64,000 nucleotides of DNA. Source: Flavobacteriaceae bacterium LYZ1037. GTDB lineage: Bacteria; Bacteroidota; Bacteroidia; Flavobacteriales; Flavobacteriaceae. The position numbers were made by a program, and so were the translations under genes. Location: contig QFWS01000010.1 in assembly GCA_003144015.1 (NCBI GenBank), positions 1 through 64,000 of the forward strand, in the 5' to 3' direction. Positions 1-8,803 of this stretch are shown here, one piece after another; positions within the stretch are counted from its first letter, which is position 1; every line of letters starts with the position of its first letter. The notes under the pieces were generated by a model. That model was not told the DNA's origin. It searched no databases and saw nothing but the letters and a program-made list of their open reading frames with translations.

Positions 1-291
1 ACTGGAAATATTCCAGGACTGGAAAGCTTTAATTTAGAAACACTTTCTGTTCCTAGTCAATTGTTAGAGGATGGATCTATTTCGGTGTATCCAAATCCAA
101 CGTCAGATTATATACATATTGCAACAACTTATAAAATTCAACAGGTAGAAATTTATGATATTTTAGGAAAGAAAGTAAAACAAGTTGCAGACAGTCCTAA
201 AATTAATGTCAACCACTTACAAGCTGGAATCTATCTTGTAAAAATATTTACAGACAACGGACAAATTACTAAAAAAATTATTGTTGAATAA
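1..291 (+). CDS. C-terminal part of a type IX-secreted protein (5' end outside window)
   Basis: The frame is open from base 1 to the stop at 289-291, so this is the tail of a larger gene. The last 75 or so residues match the type A C-terminal sorting domain of the Bacteroidota type IX secretion system: a start of SVYPNPTSDYIHI, a central VEIYDILGKKV, then LQAGIYLVKI and a Lys-rich end. In the family this domain steers the protein through the outer membrane and is cut off for surface attachment or release. The catalytic or binding part of the protein lies outside the window, so its job cannot be named. A hairpin terminator follows at 325-359, so the gene ends its transcription unit. Confidence 0.85.
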   Translation, partial: TGNIPGLESFNLETLSVPSQLLEDGSISVYPNPTSDYIHIATTYKIQQVEIYDILGKKVKQVADSPKINVNHLQAGIYLVKIFTDNGQITKKIIVE

Positions 292-324
292 TTACAACAA
301 TTATTATTTAGTCTTTTAATTGCC

Positions 325-359
325 AAAAAAGCTCAATGTAAAGTTTGAGCTTTTTTTTT
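325..359 (+). terminator. Rho-independent terminator after the sorting-domain gene
   Basis: A-rich arm plus GCTCAA at 331-336 pairs with TTGAGC at 345-350, followed by nine T residues. The gap 292-559 otherwise holds a GT-rich inverted repeat and the leader of the next gene. Confidence 0.8.
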
Positions 360-417
360 ATGCTTTTTATTAAAATATACAAGTTGTAACCAAATGTAAA
401 AATCTTCAAATTCTCAA

Positions 418-449
418 AATGCTTTGTAAGTGTGTGTGTGTAAAGCATT
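418..449. repeat. Inverted repeat around a short GT tract
   Basis: AATGCTTT at 418-425 is mirrored by AAAGCATT at 442-449. The loop carries a short run of GT dinucleotides (about 430-441). There is no T run, so it does not look like a terminator. Role unknown. Confidence 0.5.
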
Positions 450-534
450 CAAAAACTTAACAAATAATTACATCATTGAAAGTTTATCTTTATAGTCCTT
501 CATAAGTTGATGTCATTTTATTTGATTAATTTTA

Positions 535-553
535 GATACTAATCGCTAGTATC
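535..553. promoter_or_regulatory. 7-bp inverted repeat just upstream of the hybrid sensor gene
   Basis: GATACTA at 535-541 and TAGTATC at 547-553 form a perfect 7-bp inverted repeat with a 5-base centre, ending six bases before the ATG at 560. It could be an operator for the gene's own AraC-type domain or an RNA hairpin that hides the ribosome site. Both are inference. Confidence 0.4.
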
Positions 554-559
554 ATTTAA

Positions 560-3500
560 ATGAAACGATTTTATATTGCTGTTATATTTTTTTACGGAAT
601 AAGCTCTATTACAGCTCAAAACGACAACTTTTATTTCAAACAAATTACAGTAAACGAAGATTTTTCACCAAACAATGTCGTTAGTGTGGCTCAAGATAGT
701 ACAGGCTATCTTTGGATTGCTTCAAGAGATGAATTATTGCGTTATGATGGTAGTAGTTTTAAAAGATTCTACAAACAGTTTGACGCGATTACAAAACCCA
801 ATATGAAAACTTTGGGCAAAGTGTATATCGATCATGAAAATAATCTTTGGATTATTTCAAAAGATGGCATTTTAGAAAAATTCAATCGTATTTCAGAAAT
901 TTTTATTCCTATTAGAAATATAAAACACGCTAGTTCAATATATCAAGATTCAGAAAACGATACTTGGATAGGGACTTATGGGGATGGTCTTTATAAAATA
1001 AGTTCAAATAAAAAAGATACAATTCATATTGACAAAAATTTTCAAGATGACATTTATGACATTATTGAGGCAGAAGACAGACATTCCATACTTTTTACTA
1101 GTGGAACTCGTATTATCGAAATGGATAAGAAATCCTTAAACTATCGAGTCTTGCCCATAACAGATAAGAATCTATATAAGGGCAGTTTTAATTGTTTGTC
1201 CATATCAAAAAAAGGAACTATTTGGGCTGGCTCTTATGACGATGGTTTGTTTTATAAGCCTAAAGGACAACATGAATTTAAACCCTATAAATTACCTAAA
1301 AAAAATATAAATACGCCAACAGTTACTATACAAAAACTATTTGTAGATCATTTAGATAGATTATGGATGTCTACGTTTTATAATGGCGTGTTTTTAATTG
1401 ATAATGAAACAGTAAAACATTTTAATAACAAACAGATTAATACCTCTACTACCATTTTAACTAGTGTATATGAGATTTATCAAGATAAATCTCATGTCAT
1501 TTGGTTTGGTATTGGAGATGGAAGCTTGAGCTATTATGATGAAAAACTTATAAAGTTTAATAAGCTTGCTGGCAACCCTACTAGTGACAGTGATTTTTTA
1601 AGTGAAATTTACGCCATTGAAAAACACAACAACTCTCTGTACTTTGGAGCAGCAAATGGCATAAACATTTATAATTTCGATACTGAAAGCTGGACACATA
1701 TTAATAAAGAAAACTCTAACTTATCATCAAATGTAGTAACCGATTTTTGTTATATCGATAATGCTATTTGGATTGCCTTAAATAAAGGAGGTTTGAATAT
1801 ATTAAATAAAGATAATACCATTAACACATTTAACACTACAAGCAAAACACCTTTAAATGCTACTACTATTTGGTCAATAATTAAAGATTATAAAAATAGG
1901 GTTTGGTTAGGTACCAGAGAAAATGGGCTAATTCAATTTGATAGAAACTTAGGAACCATAAATCAATATAAAAATGTTTTTAAAGATTCAGATAGCCTAT
2001 TTATTAATAATGGCAGAATTCTTATTGAAGGGAATCAAGGAGATTTGTGGATAGGAACTGAAGCTAATGGTATTTTTAAATATAATCCAGATTCAGGAGA
2101 AACTAAAAGTTTTAAAAATGATATTTTAAAAAATCCTATTAGATCGTTATACTACGACAAAGAAAAGAATAGACTTTGGATTGGAAGTTATCAAGGAGGT
2201 TTAAGCATTTTAGACATAAATACAGATACACTGTACAGCTATTCGATGAAAGATGGTTTAGCTAGCAACTCAGTTTCAGGCATCTTACCTGGTGTTGAAA
2301 ATACCATGTGGATTAGTAGCGAGCGAGGTTTGGCTAAAATAGACCTATCCATAGATTTTAAAATAACTGATTTTGTAAATTATAACATACAAAACAACTT
2401 ACAAAGTTTAATATTTAATGAAGGTGCATGTTATAAAGATGCCAATGGGTTTTTATATTTTGGAGGTATGAATGGTGTGAATTGGTTTAATCCTTCACAA
2501 ATACGTCAAAACACTTACAAACCCCCTACAGTAATCTCTAAAGTAGAAGTATTTAACAAAGAAGTACCTTTTATTCAAAATCGTACCTTTAAATATTCCG
2601 AAAACAACTTGTCTTTTACGTTTTCGGCACTTCAATTTTCATATCCAGAACATAACATGTATAAGTATAGACTTAAAAATCATGATGATACATGGATTGA
2701 TACAGGAACCAGAAACACAATTAGTTTTGCTAATTTATCTCCTGGCAACTACACATTTCAAGTAAAATCTGCAAATTATGATGGTATCTGGAGTGATACT
2801 CCAGTAAGTTATAAGTTTACAATTGCACAACCTTGGTATTTTAACACTTGGGCTAAAAGCATCTATTTACTATTATTCTGTTTAAGCATATACATGATTT
2901 ATAGATATTTTAAATGGCGTTGGAATATGAAATTAACACTTCAAAATGAGCATGCAGAAACCGAAAGATTAAAAGAATTAAGCGATTTTAAAACGAAAGT
3001 TTACACCAATATTGCTCACGAATTCCGTACGCCTTTAACCTTAATTTCTGGTCCTATTGAAAAACGCTTAGAGTCTGTTGACCTTTCCGATACCGATAGA
3101 TTAGAATTTGGAATGATTCAACGGAATGCCCATAGATTACTTAATTTAATCAATCAGTTATTGGATCTATCAAAAGTTAAAACCAAATATTTAAAGTTAA
3201 AAGTAGCTCAAGACAATTTGGGGTTATTTTTAAAATCTTTGGGAGCTTCATTCGAATATCAAGCAGCACAACAAAAAATAGACTACATCTTGACAATCGA
3301 AACTTTTAAAGATGCTTGGTTTGACAGAGATGTTATAGAAAAAATAGTTACCAATTTACTCTCCAACGCTTTTAAATATACACCAAAACAAGGTTGCATT
3401 CTATTTAAAGCATCAGCAGTAAACAACCACTTGCAAATCCTTGTTGAAAATAATGGCATTCAACTAACAGAAGTACAGTTAGAAAATATCTTTGATCGGT

Positions 3501-4507
3501 TTTATCAAATTAATGAACAGTCAGAAGGTGTCGGACTTGGTTTATCCTTGGTAAAAGAACTTGTGTCACTTTATAAAGGTACTATTTCAGTTAGCAACAC
3601 TCAAAACAACAATATCGTTTTTACTGTAACCTTACCATTGTTAAAAACTCATTTCCAAGAAGAAGACATAGTTGAAACAGCTTTAAGTACACAAATAAAA
3701 TTAGAATCTTTCAATGATAAAAAGACTCAAAAAACTGCAAGTTGGAATCAATTAGAATTACCAATTTTGTTAATTATTGAAGACAATCAAGATATTAGAA
3801 CCTTTGTAAAATCGGCATTTATTGATAATTTTCAAGTATTTGAAGCTGAAAATGGGAAAACAGGTTTAGAGCTAGCAATAGAAATTATACCAGATATTAT
3901 AATTTCAGATGTTATGATGCCTTTGGTCGATGGATTTCAATTAACATCGCAATTAAAACAAGATGATAGAACCAGTCACATTCCTATTATATTATTAACA
4001 GCTAAAGCCGAAGAAACAGCTAAAACAATTGGTTTAGAAACAGGAGCTGACGATTATATAACCAAGCCCTTTAAGTTAAAGCTTTTAGAAATTAAGGTTA
4101 GAAACCTAATGAATTTAAGAGAAAAACTCCAACAACGTTACAGTCAAGAGTTAGTATTAAAACCTAAAGACATGGTTGTTTCAGATTTTGATGGAAAATT
4201 CATTAAGAAACTAAAAATGGTTTTAGATGAAAGCCTGACCGAATCATCATTTAGTGTAGAAGATTTTAGTAATGCTTTGCAAATGAGTCGTATGCAGCTT
4301 CACCGAAAATTAAAAGCACTTACAGGCTTATCTGCTACAGAATTTATTCGTTCTCAACGTTTAAAACTAGCTGTCACTTTACTTCAAAACAGCGAAGCTA
4401 ATATATCTGAAATAGGTTATTCTGTAGGATTTAACGATCCGTCATACTTCACCAAATGCTTTAAAGAAGCCTATGGTTGTTCTCCCTCAGAATACACATC
4501 AAAATAA
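560..4507 (+). CDS. Hybrid two-component system sensor/regulator (one-polypeptide HTCS)
   Basis: 1315 residues combining a full signalling pathway. A signal peptide (about 1-20) is followed by a periplasmic sensor of repeated two-component-regulator-propeller blades (LWIASRDELLRYDG, IWAGSYDDGL, LWIGTEANGIF and similar, about 30-670) and a Y_Y_Y domain (about 680-765). One membrane segment lies near 775-790. The kinase part has the H-box with phospho-acceptor His820 (IAHEFRTPL) and an ATPase domain with a GVGLGLSL G-box. The receiver (about 1070-1185) has LLIIEDNQD and acceptor Asp1117 in ISDVMMP. The end is an AraC-type DNA-binding domain with two helix-turn-helix units (about 1215-1315). Family members usually sense carbohydrate fragments and activate nearby polysaccharide-use genes, but no SusC/SusD pair is visible here, so the ligand is unknown. 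Confidence 0.93.
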   Translation: MKRFYIAVIFFYGISSITAQNDNFYFKQITVNEDFSPNNVVSVAQDSTGYLWIASRDELLRYDGSSFKRFYKQFDAITKPNMKTLGKVYIDHENNLWIISKDGILEKFNRISEIFIPIRNIKHASSIYQDSENDTWIGTYGDGLYKISSNKKDTIHIDKNFQDDIYDIIEAEDRHSILFTSGTRIIEMDKKSLNYRVLPITDKNLYKGSFNCLSISKKGTIWAGSYDDGLFYKPKGQHEFKPYKLPKKNINTPTVTIQKLFVDHLDRLWMSTFYNGVFLIDNETVKHFNNKQINTSTTILTSVYEIYQDKSHVIWFGIGDGSLSYYDEKLIKFNKLAGNPTSDSDFLSEIYAIEKHNNSLYFGAANGINIYNFDTESWTHINKENSNLSSNVVTDFCYIDNAIWIALNKGGLNILNKDNTINTFNTTSKTPLNATTIWSIIKDYKNRVWLGTRENGLIQFDRNLGTINQYKNVFKDSDSLFINNGRILIEGNQGDLWIGTEANGIFKYNPDSGETKSFKNDILKNPIRSLYYDKEKNRLWIGSYQGGLSILDINTDTLYSYSMKDGLASNSVSGILPGVENTMWISSERGLAKIDLSIDFKITDFVNYNIQNNLQSLIFNEGACYKDANGFLYFGGMNGVNWFNPSQIRQNTYKPPTVISKVEVFNKEVPFIQNRTFKYSENNLSFTFSALQFSYPEHNMYKYRLKNHDDTWIDTGTRNTISFANLSPGNYTFQVKSANYDGIWSDTPVSYKFTIAQPWYFNTWAKSIYLLLFCLSIYMIYRYFKWRWNMKLTLQNEHAETERLKELSDFKTKVYTNIAHEFRTPLTLISGPIEKRLESVDLSDTDRLEFGMIQRNAHRLLNLINQLLDLSKVKTKYLKLKVAQDNLGLFLKSLGASFEYQAAQQKIDYILTIETFKDAWFDRDVIEKIVTNLLSNAFKYTPKQGCILFKASAVNNHLQILVENNGIQLTEVQLENIFDRFYQINEQSEGVGLGLSLVKELVSLYKGTISVSNTQNNNIVFTVTLPLLKTHFQEEDIVETALSTQIKLESFNDKKTQKTASWNQLELPILLIIEDNQDIRTFVKSAFIDNFQVFEAENGKTGLELAIEIIPDIIISDVMMPLVDGFQLTSQLKQDDRTSHIPIILLTAKAEETAKTIGLETGADDYITKPFKLKLLEIKVRNLMNLREKLQQRYSQELVLKPKDMVVSDFDGKFIKKLKMVLDESLTESSFSVEDFSNALQMSRMQLHRKLKALTGLSATEFIRSQRLKLAVTLLQNSEANISEIGYSVGFNDPSYFTKCFKEAYGCSPSEYTSK

Positions 4508-4677
4508 CCTTAAAACACTAATATTAACTTCTTCCATAACATCTTAAAAACCACAAATTCAACCTATAAATATCAGATGTTACATCTGTTATAGTGTTTG
4601 TTACATGTGTTTTACTTCAACTTAACAATAGTTTTTACTTTCACAATCATAGAGTTTTTTACTAATAAATAATTTGT

Positions 4678-4827
4678 ATGAAACATACAAAGTATGAAGC
4701 TAATCTTGAAGGTGTTTTAGAAAAAAATATTTTTCTAAATGTGAATCTATTGAAAAAAGGAACCTATAAATTAAATATTGTTCACAAAAAAAAGATCATA
4801 AAAAGTATTCATTTTACTAAAGAATAA
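4678..4827 (+). CDS. Small 49-residue ORF resembling the end of a sorting domain
   Basis: Reading from ATG at 4678 gives 49 residues with no signal peptide. The second half (LLKKGTYKLNIVHKKKIIKS) follows the pattern of the last strands of type IX sorting or DUF3244-like tails, where a GxYxLxI strand precedes a Lys-rich strand. It could be a real small protein or the remnant of a longer secreted protein. The rest of the 4508-4868 gap is AT-rich with no clear signal. Weakly supported. Confidence 0.35.
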   Translation: MKHTKYEANLEGVLEKNIFLNVNLLKKGTYKLNIVHKKKIIKSIHFTKE

Positions 4828-4868
4828 AAACAAACTAATTCAAATGTATTAATACAAATCCAAAAATC

Positions 4869-5297
4869 ATGAAAATTCCAAAACAAGTATTCTCAGTTAT
4901 AATTTTATGTCTTTTTATTATCACTTCCTGTTCAAGTGATGATGACAATTCAGATTCTCAACCACCACAACCAACTACCATAGAATTATTAACCTCAGGT
5001 AAATGGTATTTCGAATCTAAAACACCTGGCATGTATACATCATGTGAAAAAAAAGGTTACATCCAGTTTAAGACCAATGGTGATCTTATATTAAACTCCT
5101 TCGATGATGGCTCTGGTTCTTGCGAATCTTTAGGAGCAGTTACAGCTGCATACACCTTAACAAGTAATGTAAACCTCACACTAGTATTTGGACCAGACAG
5201 CCAATCTGCAGTAATAAATTCCATTTCTACAAACGAACTTAAAGTTTCAAATTCTGATACTGGTGAAAATTTAGTTTTTGATAAAACTGAAGGATAA
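4869..5297 (+). CDS. Lipoprotein, lipocalin-like fold suspected
   Basis: 142 residues. A signal peptide ends in the lipobox ITSC followed by SSDDDN, the acidic pattern that sends lipoproteins to the cell surface in Bacteroidota. The mature part begins ELLTSGKWYFES and continues with alternating short strands (YIQFKTNGDLIL, AAYTLTSNVNLTLVF, VINSISTNELKVS), the layout of the lipocalin-like small lipoproteins common in this phylum. Two Cys residues in the mature region could form a disulfide. The specific ligand or partner is not known. It sits 41 bases before the tail-fibre-like gene and may share its transcript. Confidence 0.75.
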   Translation: MKIPKQVFSVIILCLFIITSCSSDDDNSDSQPPQPTTIELLTSGKWYFESKTPGMYTSCEKKGYIQFKTNGDLILNSFDDGSGSCESLGAVTAAYTLTSNVNLTLVFGPDSQSAVINSISTNELKVSNSDTGENLVFDKTEG

Positions 5298-5338
5298 TCG
5301 TTTTACTAATTGAATTAACAAATTCCAAAAACAAAATC

Positions 5339-7504
5339 ATGAAAACAAAATTTTTAATTTTACTCGCTTTACTTTTTTCAGTAATCAGTTTCGCCCAACA
5401 AGGCATCAATTATAAAGCAGTTATTAAGGATAATTCGGGCAATGTAGTTGCCAATCAAACTGTAACCATACAATTTTCAATATTGAAAGGTGCAGAACAA
5501 AACAACCAATACACAGAAACGCACAATCCAACAACCGACAACAATGGTATTGTAATAGTAAATATTGGAGAGGGTACTTTAGTTAACGGAAATTATGCAA
5601 CCATAAATTGGGGAAGCGAGGACCATTTCTTGAAAGTCGAAGTAGATACAGGTTCTGGATTTGAGAACATGGGAACCACAGAATTTAAAGCGGTTCCTTA
5701 TGCGCTCAATGTTACAGGTTTGGAAGCTATAGATGAAGGGAACGGGAGAGGTTGGCGATTAAAAGGACGTACTCCTAATCTTTATGGCAATATTGGTAAT
5801 GGAGCCATAGATTTGAGTTTCAGTGGATCGCCCTCATTAACCCATGGTGCAACAGAAAGTTATTCCACCGCCATGGGATATTCTACGGAAGCATCAGAAT
5901 ATGCTTCCACCGCCATGGGATCTCGTTCAAAAGCAACAGAAATTTATTCCACCGCCATGGGATATTTTACGGAAGCATCAGGAATAGCTTCCACCGCCAT
6001 GGGAAGTGATACAAAGGCTTCTTCGTATGCCTCAACAGCCATAGGAAAGTTTAATATTGGTGGAGGAATAGCTGATGTCTGGCTACCAACAGACCCATTA
6101 TTTGAAATAGGAAATGGGGATTTTTTAACATCTTCAAACGCATTGACCGTTTTAAAAAATGGCACTATTACAGCACCATCACTAACAAATGCGCTTATTA
6201 CTTTAGCAGGAAACAAAGCATTAATTACTAAAGAGTACTTTGACGCGAATGAACTAACAAGCATTAACGACTTAACAGATGGCAAATCCGATGCAAATGG
6301 TTCGTCCGTATTTCTTGGTCTGGATGCAGGATTAAATGATGATGGTAATAATGGAAATGTAGGCATTGGTTATCAGGCGCTTGCTTCCAACACCACAGGC
6401 AGCCAGAATACTGCCAACGGACATGATGCGCTTTCTTCCAACACTACAGGAAATTCCAATACCGCCAACGGACTTGGTGCGCTTTCTTCCAACACTACAG
6501 GTGGCTTAAATACTGCCAACGGAAGTTATGCGCTTACTTCCAACACCACAGGTGGCTTTAATACTGCCAACGGAGTTAATGTACTTTCTTCCAACACCGC
6601 AGGTAATTTTAATATTGGCAACGGATATCGAGCACTTTTCTCCAACACCACAGGTGGCTTTAATACTGCCAACGGGAGTTATGCGCTTAGTTTAAACATC
6701 ACAGGAAATAATAATACTGCAGTCGGAAATAGATCAGGTTATAATATAAAAGGAAGTGGTAATGTAACCATAGGTAATGACGCGGGGTATTATGAAATCG
6801 GGTCTAATACATTATATATTGATAACTCATCTGCCAATGCCAACAATGCACTTATCTATGGTAGGTTTGATACAGATTTCTTACGTTTTAATGCAAATGT
6901 TGCAGTAAAGGGAACCCTTAATTTAAACGAAAATACCACAGGCGAAGGTGTTGCTTTAAGGGTTCAAGGTGACGAAGCTTTATGGTATAATGGCACCTAT
7001 TTTAGTTATGGTTTTGGTGGTTCAGCTAATTTTTTTGCCGATAATGTTGGTATTGGTATTACCAATCCAAATGCACAATTAGATGTCAATGGTAATATAG
7101 AATATACAGGTACTTTAACCGATGTGTCCGACAGACGCCTAAAAGAAAACCTTAACCCAATTACTAATGTTTTAGGGCAACTGCAAATTATAAAAGGCTA
7201 TACCTATAACATGAAAGACGATGTCACAAAAAAACGCGAATATGGCGTTATCGCCCAAGATGTGCAAAAAGTATTCCCAGAAATGGTAAGCATTATAGAT
7301 GATAAAGACCATTTGGGCGTAAGCTATGTACAACTTATTCCTGTGTTGCTGGAAGCGATTAAGGAGCAGCAAAAAATTATAGACCAACAAAACTCAAAAA
7401 TCAATGGTTTGTCCGCAGAATTAACAGAAAAGGATATAGCCTTATCCCAATTTGATAAACGTTTAAAACAACTGGAAACACAAATTAAAACTTCAAACCA
7501 ATGA
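5339..7504 (+). CDS. Surface protein with YadA-like head repeats and S74 self-cleaving chaperone tail
   Basis: 721 residues. A signal peptide (to about residue 19, ...SFAQ) precedes the QGINYKAVIKDNSGNVVANQ domain common at the start of Bacteroidota secreted fibre-like proteins. Two repeat blocks follow: a 14-residue STAMG-type repeat (about 176-231) and a 17-residue ALSSNTTG-type repeat (347-465), both like YadA-type head repeats that stack as left-handed beta rolls in trimers. The end is a peptidase S74 intramolecular chaperone domain with SDRRLKENL; Ser597 and Lys602 fit the catalytic Ser-Asp-x-x-x-Lys arrangement. Family knowledge: this domain drives trimerisation and then cuts itself off. 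A coiled-coil tail (about 670-721) ends the protein. It overlaps the next gene by four bases. Likely a trimeric adhesin or fibre. Confidence 0.85.
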   Translation: MKTKFLILLALLFSVISFAQQGINYKAVIKDNSGNVVANQTVTIQFSILKGAEQNNQYTETHNPTTDNNGIVIVNIGEGTLVNGNYATINWGSEDHFLKVEVDTGSGFENMGTTEFKAVPYALNVTGLEAIDEGNGRGWRLKGRTPNLYGNIGNGAIDLSFSGSPSLTHGATESYSTAMGYSTEASEYASTAMGSRSKATEIYSTAMGYFTEASGIASTAMGSDTKASSYASTAIGKFNIGGGIADVWLPTDPLFEIGNGDFLTSSNALTVLKNGTITAPSLTNALITLAGNKALITKEYFDANELTSINDLTDGKSDANGSSVFLGLDAGLNDDGNNGNVGIGYQALASNTTGSQNTANGHDALSSNTTGNSNTANGLGALSSNTTGGLNTANGSYALTSNTTGGFNTANGVNVLSSNTAGNFNIGNGYRALFSNTTGGFNTANGSYALSLNITGNNNTAVGNRSGYNIKGSGNVTIGNDAGYYEIGSNTLYIDNSSANANNALIYGRFDTDFLRFNANVAVKGTLNLNENTTGEGVALRVQGDEALWYNGTYFSYGFGGSANFFADNVGIGITNPNAQLDVNGNIEYTGTLTDVSDRRLKENLNPITNVLGQLQIIKGYTYNMKDDVTKKREYGVIAQDVQKVFPEMVSIIDDKDHLGVSYVQLIPVLLEAIKEQQKIIDQQNSKINGLSAELTEKDIALSQFDKRLKQLETQIKTSNQ
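5864..6031. repeat. Four 42-bp in-frame repeats (14-residue STAMG units)
   Basis: Four successive units begin TCCACCGCCATGGGA or a close variant and encode STAMG plus nine variable residues. A diverged fifth unit (STAIG) follows. They build the first YadA-like repeat block of the surface protein. Confidence 0.8.
6377..6733. repeat. Seven 51-bp in-frame repeats (17-residue ALSSNTTG units)
   Basis: Seven units of 51 bases encode AL-S-N-TTG-x-x-NTANG-type units at residues 347-465. The first six are close copies and the seventh is diverged (ALSLNITGNNNTAVG). High similarity at DNA level makes unit gain or loss by recombination plausible. Confidence 0.85.
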
Positions 7505-8660
7505 AACCAACAGTAACATTAATTCTCGCATTACTCATTTCAGCAATAAATTTCGCCCAAAATAGTATAAACTATAAAGCCATAATAAAAGATACTAATG
7601 GCAATGTGGTTGCTAACGATTTAATAGTCGTCCAATTTGCAATTCTAAAAGGCTTAGCTCAAACCAACGTCTATCAAGAAACTCAGTCGCCAACTACCAA
7701 TGCCAATGGAATGATGATTGTAAACATAGGTGAAGGCACGACATCTGATGATTTTTCAGCTATAAATTGGGGCAGCGATGATCATTATTTAAATGTACAA
7801 ATCAATACAGGTTCTGGGTTGATTGATATGGGCACCACACAATTTATGGCAGTACCATATGCATTATCGTCTGGTGATAATTATTGGTCTAAAAACGGAG
7901 AAAAGATCTACACTTTAAACAATAATACGGGAATAGGGATAGATGACCCTCTAGCTAAATTAGATATTTTAGGAGGTAATTGGAATTTGATGCAGGGAAC
8001 CCAGGGGATTTAAGAATTGGAAATCCTACCAATAACTTCCGAATTGGAATTGCTACAGGTGGTGGCGGAGTTGGGATTACTAGAATGTATACCAATAGCA
8101 ATTCCTTAATTCTAGGGGTTAATAATGCGCCTGCATTAATGATAGAGCAAAATGGAAGTATTATTGCACCAGCTCTTACTAATACCCTTATTAATGATGC
8201 TGGAGATAAGGCTTTGGTAACTAAAGAATATGTTGATGCAAATGCTTCTGCTAATGCATCTGCAGCTAAATTTTATACAAATACACATATTGTAGAATAT
8301 TCATGTGGTATATAATATAATTTAATATTTTGTTCTACTTGGTTTAATTATGGAGGAGGAGCTTATAACAATTCCACAGGCGAATATACTGTTCCATTTA
8401 CTGGAGTTTATAATATCTCTACCAATTTACAAATGTGGTTCGGACGTTCTGTAAGTAAAGAAATGGTAATAACCTTTAGAATTTATGTCAATGAGCTAAT
8501 AAGGGAAAGCAGTTCCTTACAAGGTGGTGCTTTTTATCTTTCAGGATATTCTCATAATTTTGATTATAACAGATATATTACTCTAAATGTAAATAATGTG
8601 GTTAGTTTTAGAATCCTTCCATATTGGGGAACAAGTACACCAGCTCCTTCTATTAGTTAA
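7501..8660 (+). pseudogene. Broken paralogue of the upstream surface protein, with C1q-like end
   Basis: The start (residues 1-125) copies the upstream gene's opening: signal peptide, NSINYKAIIKDTNGNVVAND, VNIGEGT, NWGSDDHYLNV, MGTTQFMAVPYAL. Frame 1 stops at 8011-8013 soon after GGNWNLM. The sense continues in another frame from about 7980 as FDAGNPGDLRIGNPTNNF, so one base seems lost near 7986-7990. That second frame hits a TAA at 8313-8315, then goes on in the same frame through FNYGGGAYNNSTGEYTVPFT and GVYNISTNL to 8660, which looks like a C1q/TNF-like trimer domain. So at least one frameshift and one in-frame stop break it. Sequencing error is possible for either. Confidence 0.75.
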
Positions 8661-8759
8661 TATAGTAGTATTTCTAAAACTAAGGTGTATTGAGCTTTCA
8701 AAAACAACCATGCTTATAAATTTGCTTATCAAATAATAATATTGAAAAAGCTATTAATT

Positions 8760-8803
8760 AGGAGAAGGAGAAAAGGCTTTAGAGCTGCTGCTTCTCCTTT
8801 TTT
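8760..8803 (+). terminator. Rho-independent terminator after the surface-protein genes
   Basis: AGGAGAAG at 8760-8767 pairs with CTTCTCCT at 8791-8798, followed by a T run. It sits at the convergent junction with the aldehyde dehydrogenase gene and reads best on the plus strand. Confidence 0.75.

Noticed and set aside
430-441. GT tract as a phase-variation switch
   Set aside because: It is only about six units, lies well upstream of the next start, and is not placed between promoter boxes I can identify.
5944-6366. Reverse-strand frame under the surface protein repeats
   Set aside because: It is a shadow of the repeats on the coding strand and shows no family motif or start context.
5864-6733. 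Tandem DNA repeats as a non-coding array
   Set aside because: All units keep the reading frame of one long protein and match known head-repeat folds.
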